Positions 35,774-45,700 of a DNA stretch of 64,000 nt are shown one piece after another. Position numbers and translations under genes: made by a program. The notes beneath the pieces are model-generated. The model saw only the letters and a program-made list of their open reading frames with translations. It did not search any database and was not told where the DNA came from. This DNA is from an uncultured Collinsella sp. GTDB taxonomy: Bacteria > Actinomycetota > Coriobacteriia > Coriobacteriales > Coriobacteriaceae. Every line of letters starts with the position of its first letter. Position 1 is the first letter of the stretch. The stretch covers positions 16,909-80,908 of the forward strand of contig CABRHH010000010.1 of the NCBI GenBank assembly GCA_902470695.1. Reading direction: 5' to 3'.

Positions 35774-35908
35774 GTGTGTCTCCTTTCATGGGGCCTCCCG
35801 CGCGCTTTCTGCACGCCGTTGAGACCCGAAAACTAACCACGCTTCAAATATACCTTTTTTCGCACGCGTCATTCGCGCGATTGGCAATTTCCGGTTTTTT
35901 ACACCTCA

Positions 35909-35922
35909 TTGAAACGCTTCAA
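35909..35922 (-). promoter_or_regulatory. possible operator upstream of gap
   Basis: TTGAAACGCTTCAA is palindromic at 12 of 14 positions and centred on CG, the form used by LacI-family regulators such as CcpA-like proteins. It lies about 60 bp upstream of the TATATT element proposed for gap, and a half site (TTGAAGCG on the minus strand) occurs just past that element. Regulation of gap by a sugar-responsive repressor or activator is plausible but unproven. Confidence 0.35.
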
Positions 35923-35950
35923 CTCGGTATTGGCCCCCTGAGCACGCCGT

Positions 35951-36889
35951 TTACGAGCGCTCGCGGGCCTCGGCCGCCATCTTTTCCAGACGCAGCACCC
36001 GATGGTAGAGCGCCGATTTCGACAGCGGGGGGTCCGCCATCTGCCCGAGGTCGCGCAGCGACAGGTCGGGGTGGCGCTCGCGCAGGGCGCAGAAGGTCTC
36101 GAGCGCCTCGGGCAGCTTGGCGCGCACGCCCAGACGCTCGAGCTCGAGGATGAGCTCGAGCTGCTTGCGAGCCGCACCGGCGCTTCTGCCCTGGTTGGCG
36201 AGCTCGGCGTTCACACGGCGGTTGACTTCGTTTTTGACCGACTTCACCGCCCGCGCCTCCTCGATCTCGGCGCAGGCGCGCGGGGCGCCCAGCACGCGCA
36301 GCAGGCGGTAGATGTCCTCGGCGCTCTTCACGTAGACGGCGAACGCGCCCCGCCGCGGATTCACGCGGGCGTGCACCCCCAGCTCGCCGATGAGCTCGGC
36401 CAGCTGGCTGGCGAACGCCTCGCCCTGCACGGCGATCTCCAGGTGGAAGTCACCGCGCGGGTCGGCAACGAAGCCGCCGGCGATCAGCGCGCCGCGCACG
36501 TAGGCGCGCCGGCAGCACGGGCGTGCCACCGCGTGCGCCGGCACGCCGGACACCAGCCCGCCGCGGCGGTTCAGGATGCCCAGCAGCACCAGCGCCTTTT
36601 CCAGGTCGGGTTGATCGGGCAGGACGATCAGGTAGTTGCGCACCCGATGCAGCACCGAGCGGCGCACGGTGAGGTCGGTCTTGAGCTTCAAGATCTTGTG
36701 GGTGAGCTCGATCATGGTGCGGGCCACCGCACCGGTCTCGGTGGCCACCTGCAGGCGGTAGCGGCTCGGCCCGGCATAGGACAGCGTTCCGCACACGCGG
36801 GCGAGCGCCGCCAGCGTTGCCAGCTCGCAGTATTCGCATTCGGGGGCACAGCGCGCGAGCTCGTCGCGCACCTCGGCGGTAAACGACAT
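35951..36889 (-). CDS. whiA: DNA-binding protein WhiA
   Basis: A 312-residue WhiA protein: two LAGLIDADG-like lobes (about residues 1-200) and a C-terminal helix-turn-helix (about 220-300, with LPEALETFCALRERHPDLSL and RDLGQMADPPLSKSALYHR). The central block GALIAGGFVADPRGDFHLEI marks the homing-endonuclease-like fold that has lost catalysis. WhiA acts in sporulation in Streptomyces and in division and chromosome organisation in Bacillus. It starts one base after the yvcK stop, in the conserved order rapZ-yvcK-whiA. Confidence 0.95.
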   Translation of the reverse strand: MSFTAEVRDELARCAPECEYCELATLAALARVCGTLSYAGPSRYRLQVATETGAVARTMIELTHKILKLKTDLTVRRSVLHRVRNYLIVLPDQPDLEKALVLLGILNRRGGLVSGVPAHAVARPCCRRAYVRGALIAGGFVADPRGDFHLEIAVQGEAFASQLAELIGELGVHARVNPRRGAFAVYVKSAEDIYRLLRVLGAPRACAEIEEARAVKSVKNEVNRRVNAELANQGRSAGAARKQLELILELERLGVRAKLPEALETFCALRERHPDLSLRDLGQMADPPLSKSALYHRVLRLEKMAAEARERS

Positions 36890-36890
36890 A

Positions 36891-38141
36891 TCAGGCCAGC
36901 ACCTCCGCGAGCGCCGCGGCCAGGCGCGCAGGGTCGTGCTGGGCGGGCTGGCAGCCGCTGCCGGTGAAATCGCGGACGATCACCTGGCGGGCGATGCGGG
37001 CGATGCGCTCCAGGTCCTGCTCGCTTGCGCGGATCGGGCCGAACGGCGCCGCCTTGGCCGCCGCGATGGACGAGGCGCTCACCGGAGCGTCGGCGGAGGC
37101 AGCACCGGGCGCCGACGCCTCGGCCGACGAGCTGGAGGCGGCGTCGGGCTCCCCCACCTCGGCCGGCGAGCTGGATGCGGCGTCGGCACCGGGCTCCGGG
37201 AACACACCGGCAGCGCGCGCATCTCCCTCGTCGGAGGCAGCGTCCGCAGCGGCCGCGCCGGTCGCCGCGGACGCGGGCACAACGCTCGCGCCCGCGTCCT
37301 CGGGTAGGACGCCGGCGGCCTGGGCCACCAGGCGCTCCCAGGCGCGCTTCTCATACGGATAGACGAACTCCGGCTCCGCGCCCCGGTGCACGAGCACCGC
37401 GTCGATCGCATCGGCAAGCCCGCAGGCCGCCAGGGCGTACACGTGGTCGGCCACGCTCATGCCGCTGGTTTCCCCGAGCGAATCGATCTTGGGGCACACG
37501 AACACGCGCCGCGCCGACGTGTGGACGAGCGCCTCGCGAATGCCGTCCACCAGCACATTCGGGATGATCGAGGTGAACAGCGAGCCGGGACCCAGCACCA
37601 CCAGGTCGGCCGCCAAAATGGCCTCGACGGCCTCGGGGTTGGCCGCCGCACCCGCGGGCTCCAGCCACACGCGCTCGAACGCCCGCCGGCCATAGGAGAT
37701 CCGCGCCTGCCCGCACACGACCTCGCCCGACACGGTGCGGCCCGCCAGGCTCACCGCGTCGAGGGTGGAGGGGTGCACGCGCCCGATGCAGCCGAGCATG
37801 CGCTCGCAGGCGCGAATACCCGCCGTGAACGAGCCGGTCTCCTCGGCAAGGGCCACCAACAGCAGGTTTCCCAGCGCATGGTCATCGATATAGGGGAAGC
37901 GATGGGCGAAGGCGCGGGCGAGCGGCGAGGCGGGGTCGGCCGCCAGCGCCGAGATGCACTTGCGCACGTCACCGGGCGGCACCACATGGGCCCGCTCGCG
38001 CAGAAGCCCGGTGGAGCCGCCGTCATCGGCCATGGCCACCACCGAATCGATATGGGCGCCCATGAGCCTGAGCGCTTGGATCAGCCGCGGCTGCCCGGTC
38101 CCGCCGCCGATGGAGACGGCCCGCAAACCCTCGCGTCCCAT
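36891..38141 (-). CDS. yvcK: YvcK/CofD-like gluconeogenesis factor with Ala-rich insertion
   Basis: A 416-residue protein. It has the family core VSIGGGTGQPRLIQALR, VAMADDGGSTGLLR, PPGDVRKCISALA, DLVVLGPGSLFTSIIPNVLVDGI, and CPKIDSLGETSGMSVADHV. YvcK binds UDP-sugars and is needed for cell-wall homeostasis on gluconeogenic carbon. Typical members have about 320 aa. Here residues about 278-357 form an Ala/Ser/Pro/Glu-rich segment near the C-terminus, and two 39-bp repeats (37118 and 37157, cctcggccgacgagctgga) lie inside it, in frame. The core motifs are intact, so the enzyme fold should be preserved. It lies between rapZ (6 bp) and whiA (1 bp). Confidence 0.92.
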   Translation of the reverse strand: MGREGLRAVSIGGGTGQPRLIQALRLMGAHIDSVVAMADDGGSTGLLRERAHVVPPGDVRKCISALAADPASPLARAFAHRFPYIDDHALGNLLLVALAEETGSFTAGIRACERMLGCIGRVHPSTLDAVSLAGRTVSGEVVCGQARISYGRRAFERVWLEPAGAAANPEAVEAILAADLVVLGPGSLFTSIIPNVLVDGIREALVHTSARRVFVCPKIDSLGETSGMSVADHVYALAACGLADAIDAVLVHRGAEPEFVYPYEKRAWERLVAQAAGVLPEDAGASVVPASAATGAAAADAASDEGDARAAGVFPEPGADAASSSPAEVGEPDAASSSSAEASAPGAASADAPVSASSIAAAKAAPFGPIRASEQDLERIARIARQVIVRDFTGSGCQPAQHDPARLAAALAEVLA

Positions 38142-38147
38142 ACGGCG

Positions 38148-39068
38148 CTAACCAGCCATGTTGGCCCGCGGAAGATCGCGGTGCGAGATGGATACATGGT
38201 ACTGATGGCGCTCGAGGTAGCGTGCCGTGGCCTCGGCGATCGCCACGCTGCGGTGCTGCCCGCCCGTGCAGCCCACCGCGATGGAGAGCTGCGGCTTGCC
38301 CTCAGCAATATAGCCGGGCATGACGGCATCGAGCAGCTGGAACCAGGCGGTGAGGAACTCCTTGGTCTTGGGGTGCTCGAGCACGAAATCGGCCACCTTC
38401 GCATCCAGGCCGGTCATGGTGCGCATCTCGGGATCGTAGTAGGGGTTGGGCAGGAAGCGCACGTCGATCATGAGGTCGGCCTCCACCGGCATGCCGTGCT
38501 TGAAGCCGAAGGAGAACACGTGCACATCCATGAGCTGCTGATCGGTGAGCTCGGAGAAGGCCGTGCGCAGGCGGGTGCGCAGCGCGCTGGTGCGCAGGCG
38601 GCTCGTGTCGATGATCATGTCGGCGCGCGACCGGATGCTGGCGAGCGCCACCCGCTCGCGCTGGATGGCGTCGGCCGTGGTCTCGCCGCGCATGGCCAGC
38701 GGATGGCGGCGGCGGTTCTCGCTGTACCGGCGAATCAGCACCTCGTCGGAGGCCTCCAAAAACACCACCTTGCAGGTCATCTCATGCTCGCGCAGCACCT
38801 TGATGGCGTCGAGCAGCTCGTCGAACAGGCCCTGACTGCGCAGATCGCTCGTGACGGCCAGGTGCCGGCCCACGCCGGCGTTGATGCCCACGATCTCGGC
38901 GAGCTGCCAGATGAGGCTGGGTGGCAGGTTGTCGATGCAGAAATAGCCCATATCCTCGAACACGTGCATGGCCTGCGTGCGGCCGGAGCCGGACATGCCG
39001 GTGATGATGACGATGTCGGGCACGCGGTCGGCGATCTCGGCGTTCGTGATGGTCTGGGGCTCTGCCAT
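38148..39068 (-). CDS. rapZ: RapZ/YvcJ family nucleotide-binding protein
   Basis: A 306-residue P-loop protein. The Walker A is TGMSGSGRTQA, with Arg in place of the usual Lys, as occurs in actinobacterial members. It is followed by FEDMGYFCIDNLPPSLI, SRYSENRRRHPL-like RRYSENRRRHPLA, the VFSFGFKHGMPVEADLMIDVRFLPNPYY block, and the C-terminal CTGGQHRSVAIAE. In E. coli RapZ controls glucosamine-6-phosphate synthase through small RNAs; in Gram-positive bacteria the role is less clear and linked to YvcK. ATG 39068 follows AAGGAG. Confidence 0.94.
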   Translation of the reverse strand: MAEPQTITNAEIADRVPDIVIITGMSGSGRTQAMHVFEDMGYFCIDNLPPSLIWQLAEIVGINAGVGRHLAVTSDLRSQGLFDELLDAIKVLREHEMTCKVVFLEASDEVLIRRYSENRRRHPLAMRGETTADAIQRERVALASIRSRADMIIDTSRLRTSALRTRLRTAFSELTDQQLMDVHVFSFGFKHGMPVEADLMIDVRFLPNPYYDPEMRTMTGLDAKVADFVLEHPKTKEFLTAWFQLLDAVMPGYIAEGKPQLSIAVGCTGGQHRSVAIAEATARYLERHQYHVSISHRDLPRANMAG

Positions 39069-39142
39069 ACAACTGCTCCTTGGGCCTTCGAGGTTCGCGA
39101 TGGTGCCTTCAAGTATAGCCGCCCGGCGCGCAGACGGCGCGG

Positions 39143-40297
39143 CTACTGCTCCGCGCTCACGTAGTCCTCGTCCACCGTGATCTTGGGGACCGCCCCCGGC
39201 CAAGCCTCGATCACCAGGGCCGCAAGGCGCTCGCGGATCTGGGCGGCCGTAAGCGCGCAGTCCTCGGGACGCAGGCAGTCGAAGATCACGTTGGTGTGCG
39301 TGGGTCCCGGCACGCAGCGCACGTCGTGGATGGACAGGCGCGCATCGATGCTTTTGGCGGCGGCATCGATGCGGTTGCGCATGTCGACCAGGCCGGGGTC
39401 GTCGGTCACGATCGGGTCGTAGTGCAAGGTCACAATCAGGCCGTCCTCGTCTTTGAAGGCCTGCTCGATGTTGTCGAGGGTGTCGTGGCTCTCCATGGGG
39501 TCGGTCTCGGCCGCCATCTCCACGTGCGCGCTGGCGAACTGCCGGCCCGGGCCGTAGTCGTGCACCATGAGGTCGTGCGTGCCCAGCACGCCCGGGTAGC
39601 TCAAGATCTTCTCGCGGATATGGCGCACCTGCTCGGGCGCGGGCGCGCGGCCAAGCAGCGGATCCACCGTATCGTGCACCAGCTCAATGCCGCTCCAGGC
39701 GATGTAGCCGCCCACGCCCAGACCGGCCCAGGCGTCGAGCGAAATGCCGCTCGCCTGCGCCACGATCGCGCTCGCGAGCACCGCGGCGGTGGCGAGGACA
39801 TCGTTTTTGGAGTCCTGGGCGGTGGCGATGAGCGTCTCGGATTCGATGCGCTCCCCCAGCCGACGATTGAACGCCGCCATCCACAGCTTCACCGCGATCG
39901 ACAGCACGAGCACCGCCACGAGCGCCCAGGAGAACTCCACGGGCTCGGGCGCCAGCAGGCGGGCAAAGGAGGACTTCACCAGCTCCACGCCGATCATGAG
40001 CACCAGCACCGCCACCACCAGCCCCGACAGGTACTCGTAGCGGCCGTGACCGTAGGGGTGTCCCGGGTCGGCGGGGCGGGCGGCGAGCTTGAAGCCGAGC
40101 ACGCTCACGATGTTGGAGGAGGCGTCGGACAGGTTGTTCAGCGCGTCGGCCACGATCGACACCGAGCCGGCCGCAAGCCCGATGGCGCCCTTCGCGGCGC
40201 ACAGCACCACGTTCAGCACGATGCACACGGCGCCTGCGGCGGCGCCCACCCGCGCGCGGTCGCCGCCGTAGCGGCGCAGCACCCACTCAGTCACCAT
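39143..40297 (-). CDS. cation diffusion facilitator (CDF) family efflux protein
   Basis: A 384-residue transporter with six predicted helices (about residues 15-215) and a cytoplasmic C-terminal domain. The family signature is SVSIVADALNNLSDASSNIV, with metal-site Asp residues and GHPYGHGRYEYLSGL. HDTVDPLLGRAP follows the last helix. CDF proteins export Zn, Fe, Mn or Co against protons; the metal is not clear here. The C-terminal domain is longer than usual (about 170 aa), with a second ferredoxin-like segment from about residue 300. ATG 40297 follows AAGGAG. It lies between rel and rapZ. Confidence 0.9.
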   Translation of the reverse strand: MVTEWVLRRYGGDRARVGAAAGAVCIVLNVVLCAAKGAIGLAAGSVSIVADALNNLSDASSNIVSVLGFKLAARPADPGHPYGHGRYEYLSGLVVAVLVLMIGVELVKSSFARLLAPEPVEFSWALVAVLVLSIAVKLWMAAFNRRLGERIESETLIATAQDSKNDVLATAAVLASAIVAQASGISLDAWAGLGVGGYIAWSGIELVHDTVDPLLGRAPAPEQVRHIREKILSYPGVLGTHDLMVHDYGPGRQFASAHVEMAAETDPMESHDTLDNIEQAFKDEDGLIVTLHYDPIVTDDPGLVDMRNRIDAAAKSIDARLSIHDVRCVPGPTHTNVIFDCLRPEDCALTAAQIRERLAALVIEAWPGAVPKITVDEDYVSAEQ

Positions 40298-40363
40298 CGC
40301 CTGCACTCCTTCCCACGTACCGTACGCTCCTCGCTTCCCGTGTATACCCAAACGCGCGCCGCG

Positions 40364-42748
40364 CTACCGACGCCGCTTCATGGTGGCGCCGCCCTCGCCC
40401 GGCATGAGGCGGCGCACGTCGTAGACGCTCTCGACCCGGCCGATGGAGGCCAGCAGCGGGTCGAGAAAGCTCGCGTCCGAGATCTCGATCAAGAAGCGCA
40501 GCGTGGCCACGCTCTCGCGGTTGGTGGAGGTGGCCGCCGACAGGATGTTGCCGCCAGCGTCTCCGATGGCGATGGTGACGTCCTTGAGCAAGCCCATGCG
40601 GTCGATACACTCCACCACGACCTCGACCTGGAACAGGGCGTCGGCCGCGCCGTCCCACGACACGCCGATCATGCGCTCGGGGTGCTCCATGAGCCCTTTG
40701 ACGTTCGGGCAGGTCGCCCGGTGGACCGACACGCCGCGCCCGCGGGTGATGAAGCCCACGATGTCGTCGCCGGACACCGGGTTGCAGCAATGCGCCAGGC
40801 GCACGAGCAGGGTGCCGTTCTCGTCGCCCTCCACGCGCACGCCGCAGGTGCCCTTGGCCTTCTTGCCGCCGCGATGCGCGTGGGTGCGCGCCGGCTGGTG
40901 CACGATCTGGGCGATGGCGTCAGCCTTGGCCTGGGCCGGATCGGGTTTGGGGTCCAGAATCGCCTCGACCTTGTTGCCCACCGCACGCGCGGCAACCTTG
41001 CCTGCGCCCACGGCGGCGAACAGGTCCTCGAGCGTTTTGTAGTTGAGCTCGGTCGCCACCGCGTTCAAGGCGCGCGTGGAGCGCGGCGTGGAGATGCCGT
41101 AGCCCCGGCGGCGCAGGTCGCGCGCCAGGGTATCGCGGCCGGCGAGCGCATCCTCGTCTTTGGTGGCGGCGGCGAAGTAGCGCCTGATCTTGGACTTGGC
41201 GCTCGGGGTCTTCACGATGTTCAGCCAGTCGCGAGAGGGCCTGGCGCTCTTGTTGGTGAGGATCTCCACGCGGTCGCCCATGGCGAGCTCGTGGGTGAGC
41301 GGCGCCACCGCCCCGTTCACCTTGGCGCCCACGCAGTGGTTGCCCACCTCGGTGTGGACAGCGTAGGCGAAATCGAGCGGCGTGGAACCGGCGCGCAGGC
41401 TCATCACCTCGCCCTTGGGCGTGAACACGAAGATCTCCTGGTCAAACAGGTCCACGCGCAGCGAATCCAGAAACTCGCGGGCGTCGCCCATCTCGCCGTC
41501 GACCGTCCAGTCCAGCGACCGCTTGATCCAGTTGATCTGGTCGTCCAGGCGCTGGGCGCTTGCGCCCTTGGTGGCGCTCGAACCGCCCGAGCGCTTGTAG
41601 AGCCAGTGCGCCGCGATGCCGTACTCGGCCTGCTCGTGCATCTCGTAGGTGCGGATCTGGATCTCGAGCGGGCGCGCCGTGGGGCCGATCACCGTGGTGT
41701 GCAGGCTCTGGTAGTTGTTGAACTTCGGCATGGACACGTAGTCCTTGAAGCGTCCGGGCATGGGGCGCCACAGGGAGTGGACCGCGCCGAGCGCCGAATA
41801 GCAATCCCCCACCGACTGGGTGATCACGCGCAGGGCCACCAGGTCGTAGATCTCGGAGAATTCCTTGCCCTTGCGGCGCATCTTTTGGTAGATGGACCAG
41901 TAGTGCTTGGAGCGGCCGTTGATCTGATAGCCGGAAAGGCCGGCCTGGGCCAGCTCATCGTCGAGCGTCTTGATGGTCTCGGCCAAGAAGCGCTCGCGCA
42001 CCTCGCGGCTCTCGGCCACCATGCGCGCGATCCGCTGGTAGGCGTCGGGCTCCAGATAGAAGAACGAGAGGTCCTCGAGCTCCCATTTGATCGAGCTCAT
42101 GCCCAGGCGATCGGCCAGCGGCGCGTAGACGTCCATGGTCTCGCGCGCCTTGAACAGGCGGCGGTCCTCGCGCAGCGCCGCCAGCGTGCGCATGTTGTGC
42201 AAGCGGTCGGCGAGCTTGACGATGACCACGCGGATGTCACGGCTCATGGCCAAAAACATCTTGCGCAGGTTGAGCGCCTGCTTCTCGTCCATGGTGTCGA
42301 CGTCGATGTTGGTAAGCTTGGTGACGCCGTCCACGAGCTCGGCCACCGTCTCACCGAAATAGGTCCCCACGTCATCGAGCGAGGTGGTGGTGTCCTCCAC
42401 CGTGTCGTGCAGCAGGGCGGCGCACACCACGTCGCAGTCCATCTTGAGGTCGGCCAGGATGATGGCGACCTCCACCGGATGGTTGATATAGGCCTCGCCG
42501 CTGCGGCGCTTCTGGGCGCAGTGCTTCTCGGCCGCGAAGCAGTAGGCGCGCTCCACGCGGGCCTGGTCCTCCTCGCTCATGTACTTGCGCGCAAGCGCGG
42601 CGAGCTTGTCGAAGTTGTCGGCCTGGTAGGCGCCGGGCAGGTCGTCGGCGCACGCGTAGTGCACCATCTCCGAGCTGGGGCGCAAAGGCTCGCTGTCCTG
42701 CTTCCACTCGGTGGCCTTGGCGCGGGCACGGCTGTTGTGGGTATCCAT
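40364..42748 (-). CDS. rel: bifunctional (p)ppGpp synthetase/hydrolase
   Basis: A 794-residue RelA/SpoT homologue. The hydrolase HD domain is intact (RRSGEAYINHPVEVA and ALLHDTVEDT, His-Asp at about 114-115). The synthetase domain has GRSKHYWSIYQKMRRKGKEF and YDLVALRVITQS, a TGS domain starts at DLFDQEIFVFTPKGEVMSL, and a C-terminal ACT domain begins FQVEVVVECIDRMGLL. It makes and degrades the starvation alarmone (p)ppGpp on ribosomes. ATG 42748 was chosen because GGGAG lies seven bases before it. It follows the RecJ fusion gene by 18 bp. Confidence 0.96.
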   Translation of the reverse strand: MDTHNSRARAKATEWKQDSEPLRPSSEMVHYACADDLPGAYQADNFDKLAALARKYMSEEDQARVERAYCFAAEKHCAQKRRSGEAYINHPVEVAIILADLKMDCDVVCAALLHDTVEDTTTSLDDVGTYFGETVAELVDGVTKLTNIDVDTMDEKQALNLRKMFLAMSRDIRVVIVKLADRLHNMRTLAALREDRRLFKARETMDVYAPLADRLGMSSIKWELEDLSFFYLEPDAYQRIARMVAESREVRERFLAETIKTLDDELAQAGLSGYQINGRSKHYWSIYQKMRRKGKEFSEIYDLVALRVITQSVGDCYSALGAVHSLWRPMPGRFKDYVSMPKFNNYQSLHTTVIGPTARPLEIQIRTYEMHEQAEYGIAAHWLYKRSGGSSATKGASAQRLDDQINWIKRSLDWTVDGEMGDAREFLDSLRVDLFDQEIFVFTPKGEVMSLRAGSTPLDFAYAVHTEVGNHCVGAKVNGAVAPLTHELAMGDRVEILTNKSARPSRDWLNIVKTPSAKSKIRRYFAAATKDEDALAGRDTLARDLRRRGYGISTPRSTRALNAVATELNYKTLEDLFAAVGAGKVAARAVGNKVEAILDPKPDPAQAKADAIAQIVHQPARTHAHRGGKKAKGTCGVRVEGDENGTLLVRLAHCCNPVSGDDIVGFITRGRGVSVHRATCPNVKGLMEHPERMIGVSWDGAADALFQVEVVVECIDRMGLLKDVTIAIGDAGGNILSAATSTNRESVATLRFLIEISDASFLDPLLASIGRVESVYDVRRLMPGEGGATMKRRR

Positions 42749-42766
42749 GGTGTCTCCCATCCGGCG

Positions 42767-45700
42767 CTAACGCGGCGTGATCGGACGATTGATGCGAGCC
42801 AGCATATCATGCGCCGACGCCTCGAGCGCCCAGCGGCGAAACGCCGCGAACTCGCAGCGGGCGTGCAGGCCCTCCAGGTAGAGGATCGAGCTGTTGAGAT
42901 CCACGCGCCCTGGGCTCTCCACCATCTCGATCCGGTGGCCTGCATCGACGCTCGCCTGATGCAGGAAGCCCAGCTCCTCGAAGATAGCGAGCGCGGCGGT
43001 AACCGCGCGCTCCTCCACCGGCGTGCGGGCGTCCACGGCCAGGCACATCTGCGCGATGTCGAGGTCGCTGGCGACAAACGAAGCCGTACCGGACCCACCG
43101 CGCTGCCGGCGTCCCATGGTCTGCAGGGCGCGGTAGAGCGTCACGAGCTCGGCGCGCTCGGGCGCCGCGGCATCGAGCAGGCGCTCGTTGATGCGGGCGT
43201 CGCGCGCGCAGAACAGCAGATGGACCTGGGCCGGCTGCCCGTCGCGACCGGCCCGGCCGCTCATCTGGTTGAACTCGATCGAGCCGAAGGGCATGTGGTA
43301 GAGCACCACGTGACGGATGTCGGGCAGGTTGACGCCCTCGCCGAAGGCCGAGGTGGACACGATGCAGGTGAGGTCACCGGCGCGGAAGGCCTGCTCGGCT
43401 TCCAAGCGGCGCGTGCGCTCGAGCCCGGCATGGTAGAACCCGATGGACGCCGCCAGCTCGGGGACGCGGCGGCGCAGCGTACGGCACAGGGCCTGGGCCT
43501 GGTCACGCGAGTTCACGTACACCACGCACTTCTCGCCGCCCGCCACGATCGAAACGAGCCGGTTCTCGCGCGAGGCGCTCTCGCGCCCATCGTCGACCGA
43601 CAGGTTCTCGCGCACCGCCTCGTCCACCACGAGCTCCTCGACGGGCAGCAGACGCGCGATCTCATCGGCCGTTTCGGGGGCGGCTGTGGCCGTGAGAGCG
43701 AGCACGCGCGGGGACCCGAGCGCCGCGAGCACCGCGGGCATCTCCAGGTACGCCGGGCGCTCACCGGCCTTCGCCTGCGCCACATGGTGCGCCTCGTCGA
43801 TCACCACGAACCCCACGCGGCCCGCCGCCGCGAAGCGCGCGCGGTGGATGGTGAGGAACTCCGGCGTGGTGAGCACGATGTCCACGCGCCCGCCGGCCAG
43901 CTGGGAGAAGATGCGGTCGCGGCCGGCGGTGGGCGTCTCGCCGGTGAGGACGGCCGCACGCACGCCGAGCTTGGCGAGGGTCTGCATGAGGTGGAACGAC
44001 TGGTCGGCCACCAGGGCGCGCAGCGGGTAGACGAACACGCTCGCCCGCCCGCGCGCGATGGCCTCGCGCACCGCGTGGACCTGGAAGATCAGCGACTTTC
44101 CGCGGCCGGTGCCCATGACGGCCAGCACGTTTCTGCCGCAGCGCAGGGCCTCGAGCGCCTGCAGCTGCGCCTCGTGCGGGCGGGCGGTGCCGATGAAGGC
44201 ATGCAGCAGCGAGCGGGTGAGCTCGTCGTAGGGCAACTGCGCGAGCGCCTGGCGGCGCGCGGCATCGGGTGCAGGGGCAAGGGGGACGGCTGCGCGCTCA
44301 GACGCCGAGTCCGGCGCGGGCGCGGCAGACGGGGTGTCCTCGCCAGCGGCTTCAGCGGATGCGGCGAGGTGCGGGACGGCGGCTGCGGCGTCACCCGGGG
44401 CTGCCGCCTCAACCTCGCCCTCCGACGCGGTCGTGCCCGGGTCGGCGGCTGGCGACGACACGTTCGGCACCGGCGCGCTCTTCCCGGCGGGAGCCACCGC
44501 AGCGGACGGCACGGGCGCATCTTCGCAGGAGCGGCACAGGATGTCCTTCACCATGAGCTTGGGCTTCACGCGACCCTGCCAGCGTTCGGCCACCGCCTCG
44601 AACACCACGTCGACCACCGTGTCGCACGCCGAGAGCCGCTCGATGTCGGGCACGCGGAACATGATGGCGGGCACACATGAGACGCCGTCGGTCACCGCGA
44701 AGCGCATGTGGTCGCCGCCGCGACCCACCTGCGCGCGGTCGGTCATGGTCACCCCGGTGGCCGCCAGCAGCGGCACCCGGTTGCCCTGGCCGAACGGCTC
44801 GAGCAGCGAAATCTGCTCGATAGTGGCGATATCGAGCTCGGACAGGCCCACGGTGGCCGCGATCTCCCCGCGATCCTCGAAGGCATCGGCGTCGAGCTCG
44901 GCCAGCACGGCGCCCAGGCGCTCGCGCAGGGCATCGAGGTTCTCGGCAGCGCAGGTCACACCCACCGCGCCGGCGTGCCCGCCGAACCTGATGAGCAGAT
45001 CGGAGCAGCGCTCGACCGCCTCGAACAGGTTCACGCGACCCACCGAGCGGCCCGAGCCGCGCGCCACGCCGTCCTCGATGGAGAACAGCAGCGCCGGCAC
45101 GTGATAGCGGTTCGTGAGGCGGCTCGCCACGATGCCCTTCACACCCTCGTGCCAGCCCTCGCCGCCCACCACGATCACGCGGCCGCCGTCGTAGGTGGCC
45201 GCCACGCGCTGCTCGGCGTCGGCGGTGAGCTCGGCCTCGATGGCCCGACGCTGCTGGTTGACCTCCTCCAGCTGCGCCGCCAGCCGGGCGGCCTCGACGG
45301 CGTCGGTAGCCATCAGCACGCGCAGGGCGAGCGACGGATCGGCCATGCGGCCAGCGGCGTTCAAGCGCGGAATCAGGGAGAACGACAGCGCATCGGCGGT
45401 GATGGTGGCAAGATCGGTGCGGGTAAGGGCGGCCAGCGCCACGTAGCCCGGGCGCGCGGTGGCGCGCATGTGCGCGATGCCGTCGGCCACCAGGGCGCGG
45501 TTCTCGGGCGTGAGCGTCATCATGTCCGACACGGTCCCCAGCGCCGCCACCTCGGTGAGGCTCCGCCACAGCTCGGGGGTGCCCAGCCGCTCGCCGAGCA
45601 CCTGCACGAGCTTCAGCGCCACGCCGGCGCCTGCCAACTCACGAGAGGGGCCCGCCGCGGCGAGCTTGGGATCGGCCACCGGGATGTCTCGGGGCACCAG

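Noticed and set aside
39296..44680. A plus-strand open frame of nearly 1800 codons opposite CDF, rel and recJ
   Set aside because: It is antisense to well-supported genes with intact motifs. Its His/Gly/Val/Arg/Ala-rich composition is what the reverse complement of GC-rich codons gives.
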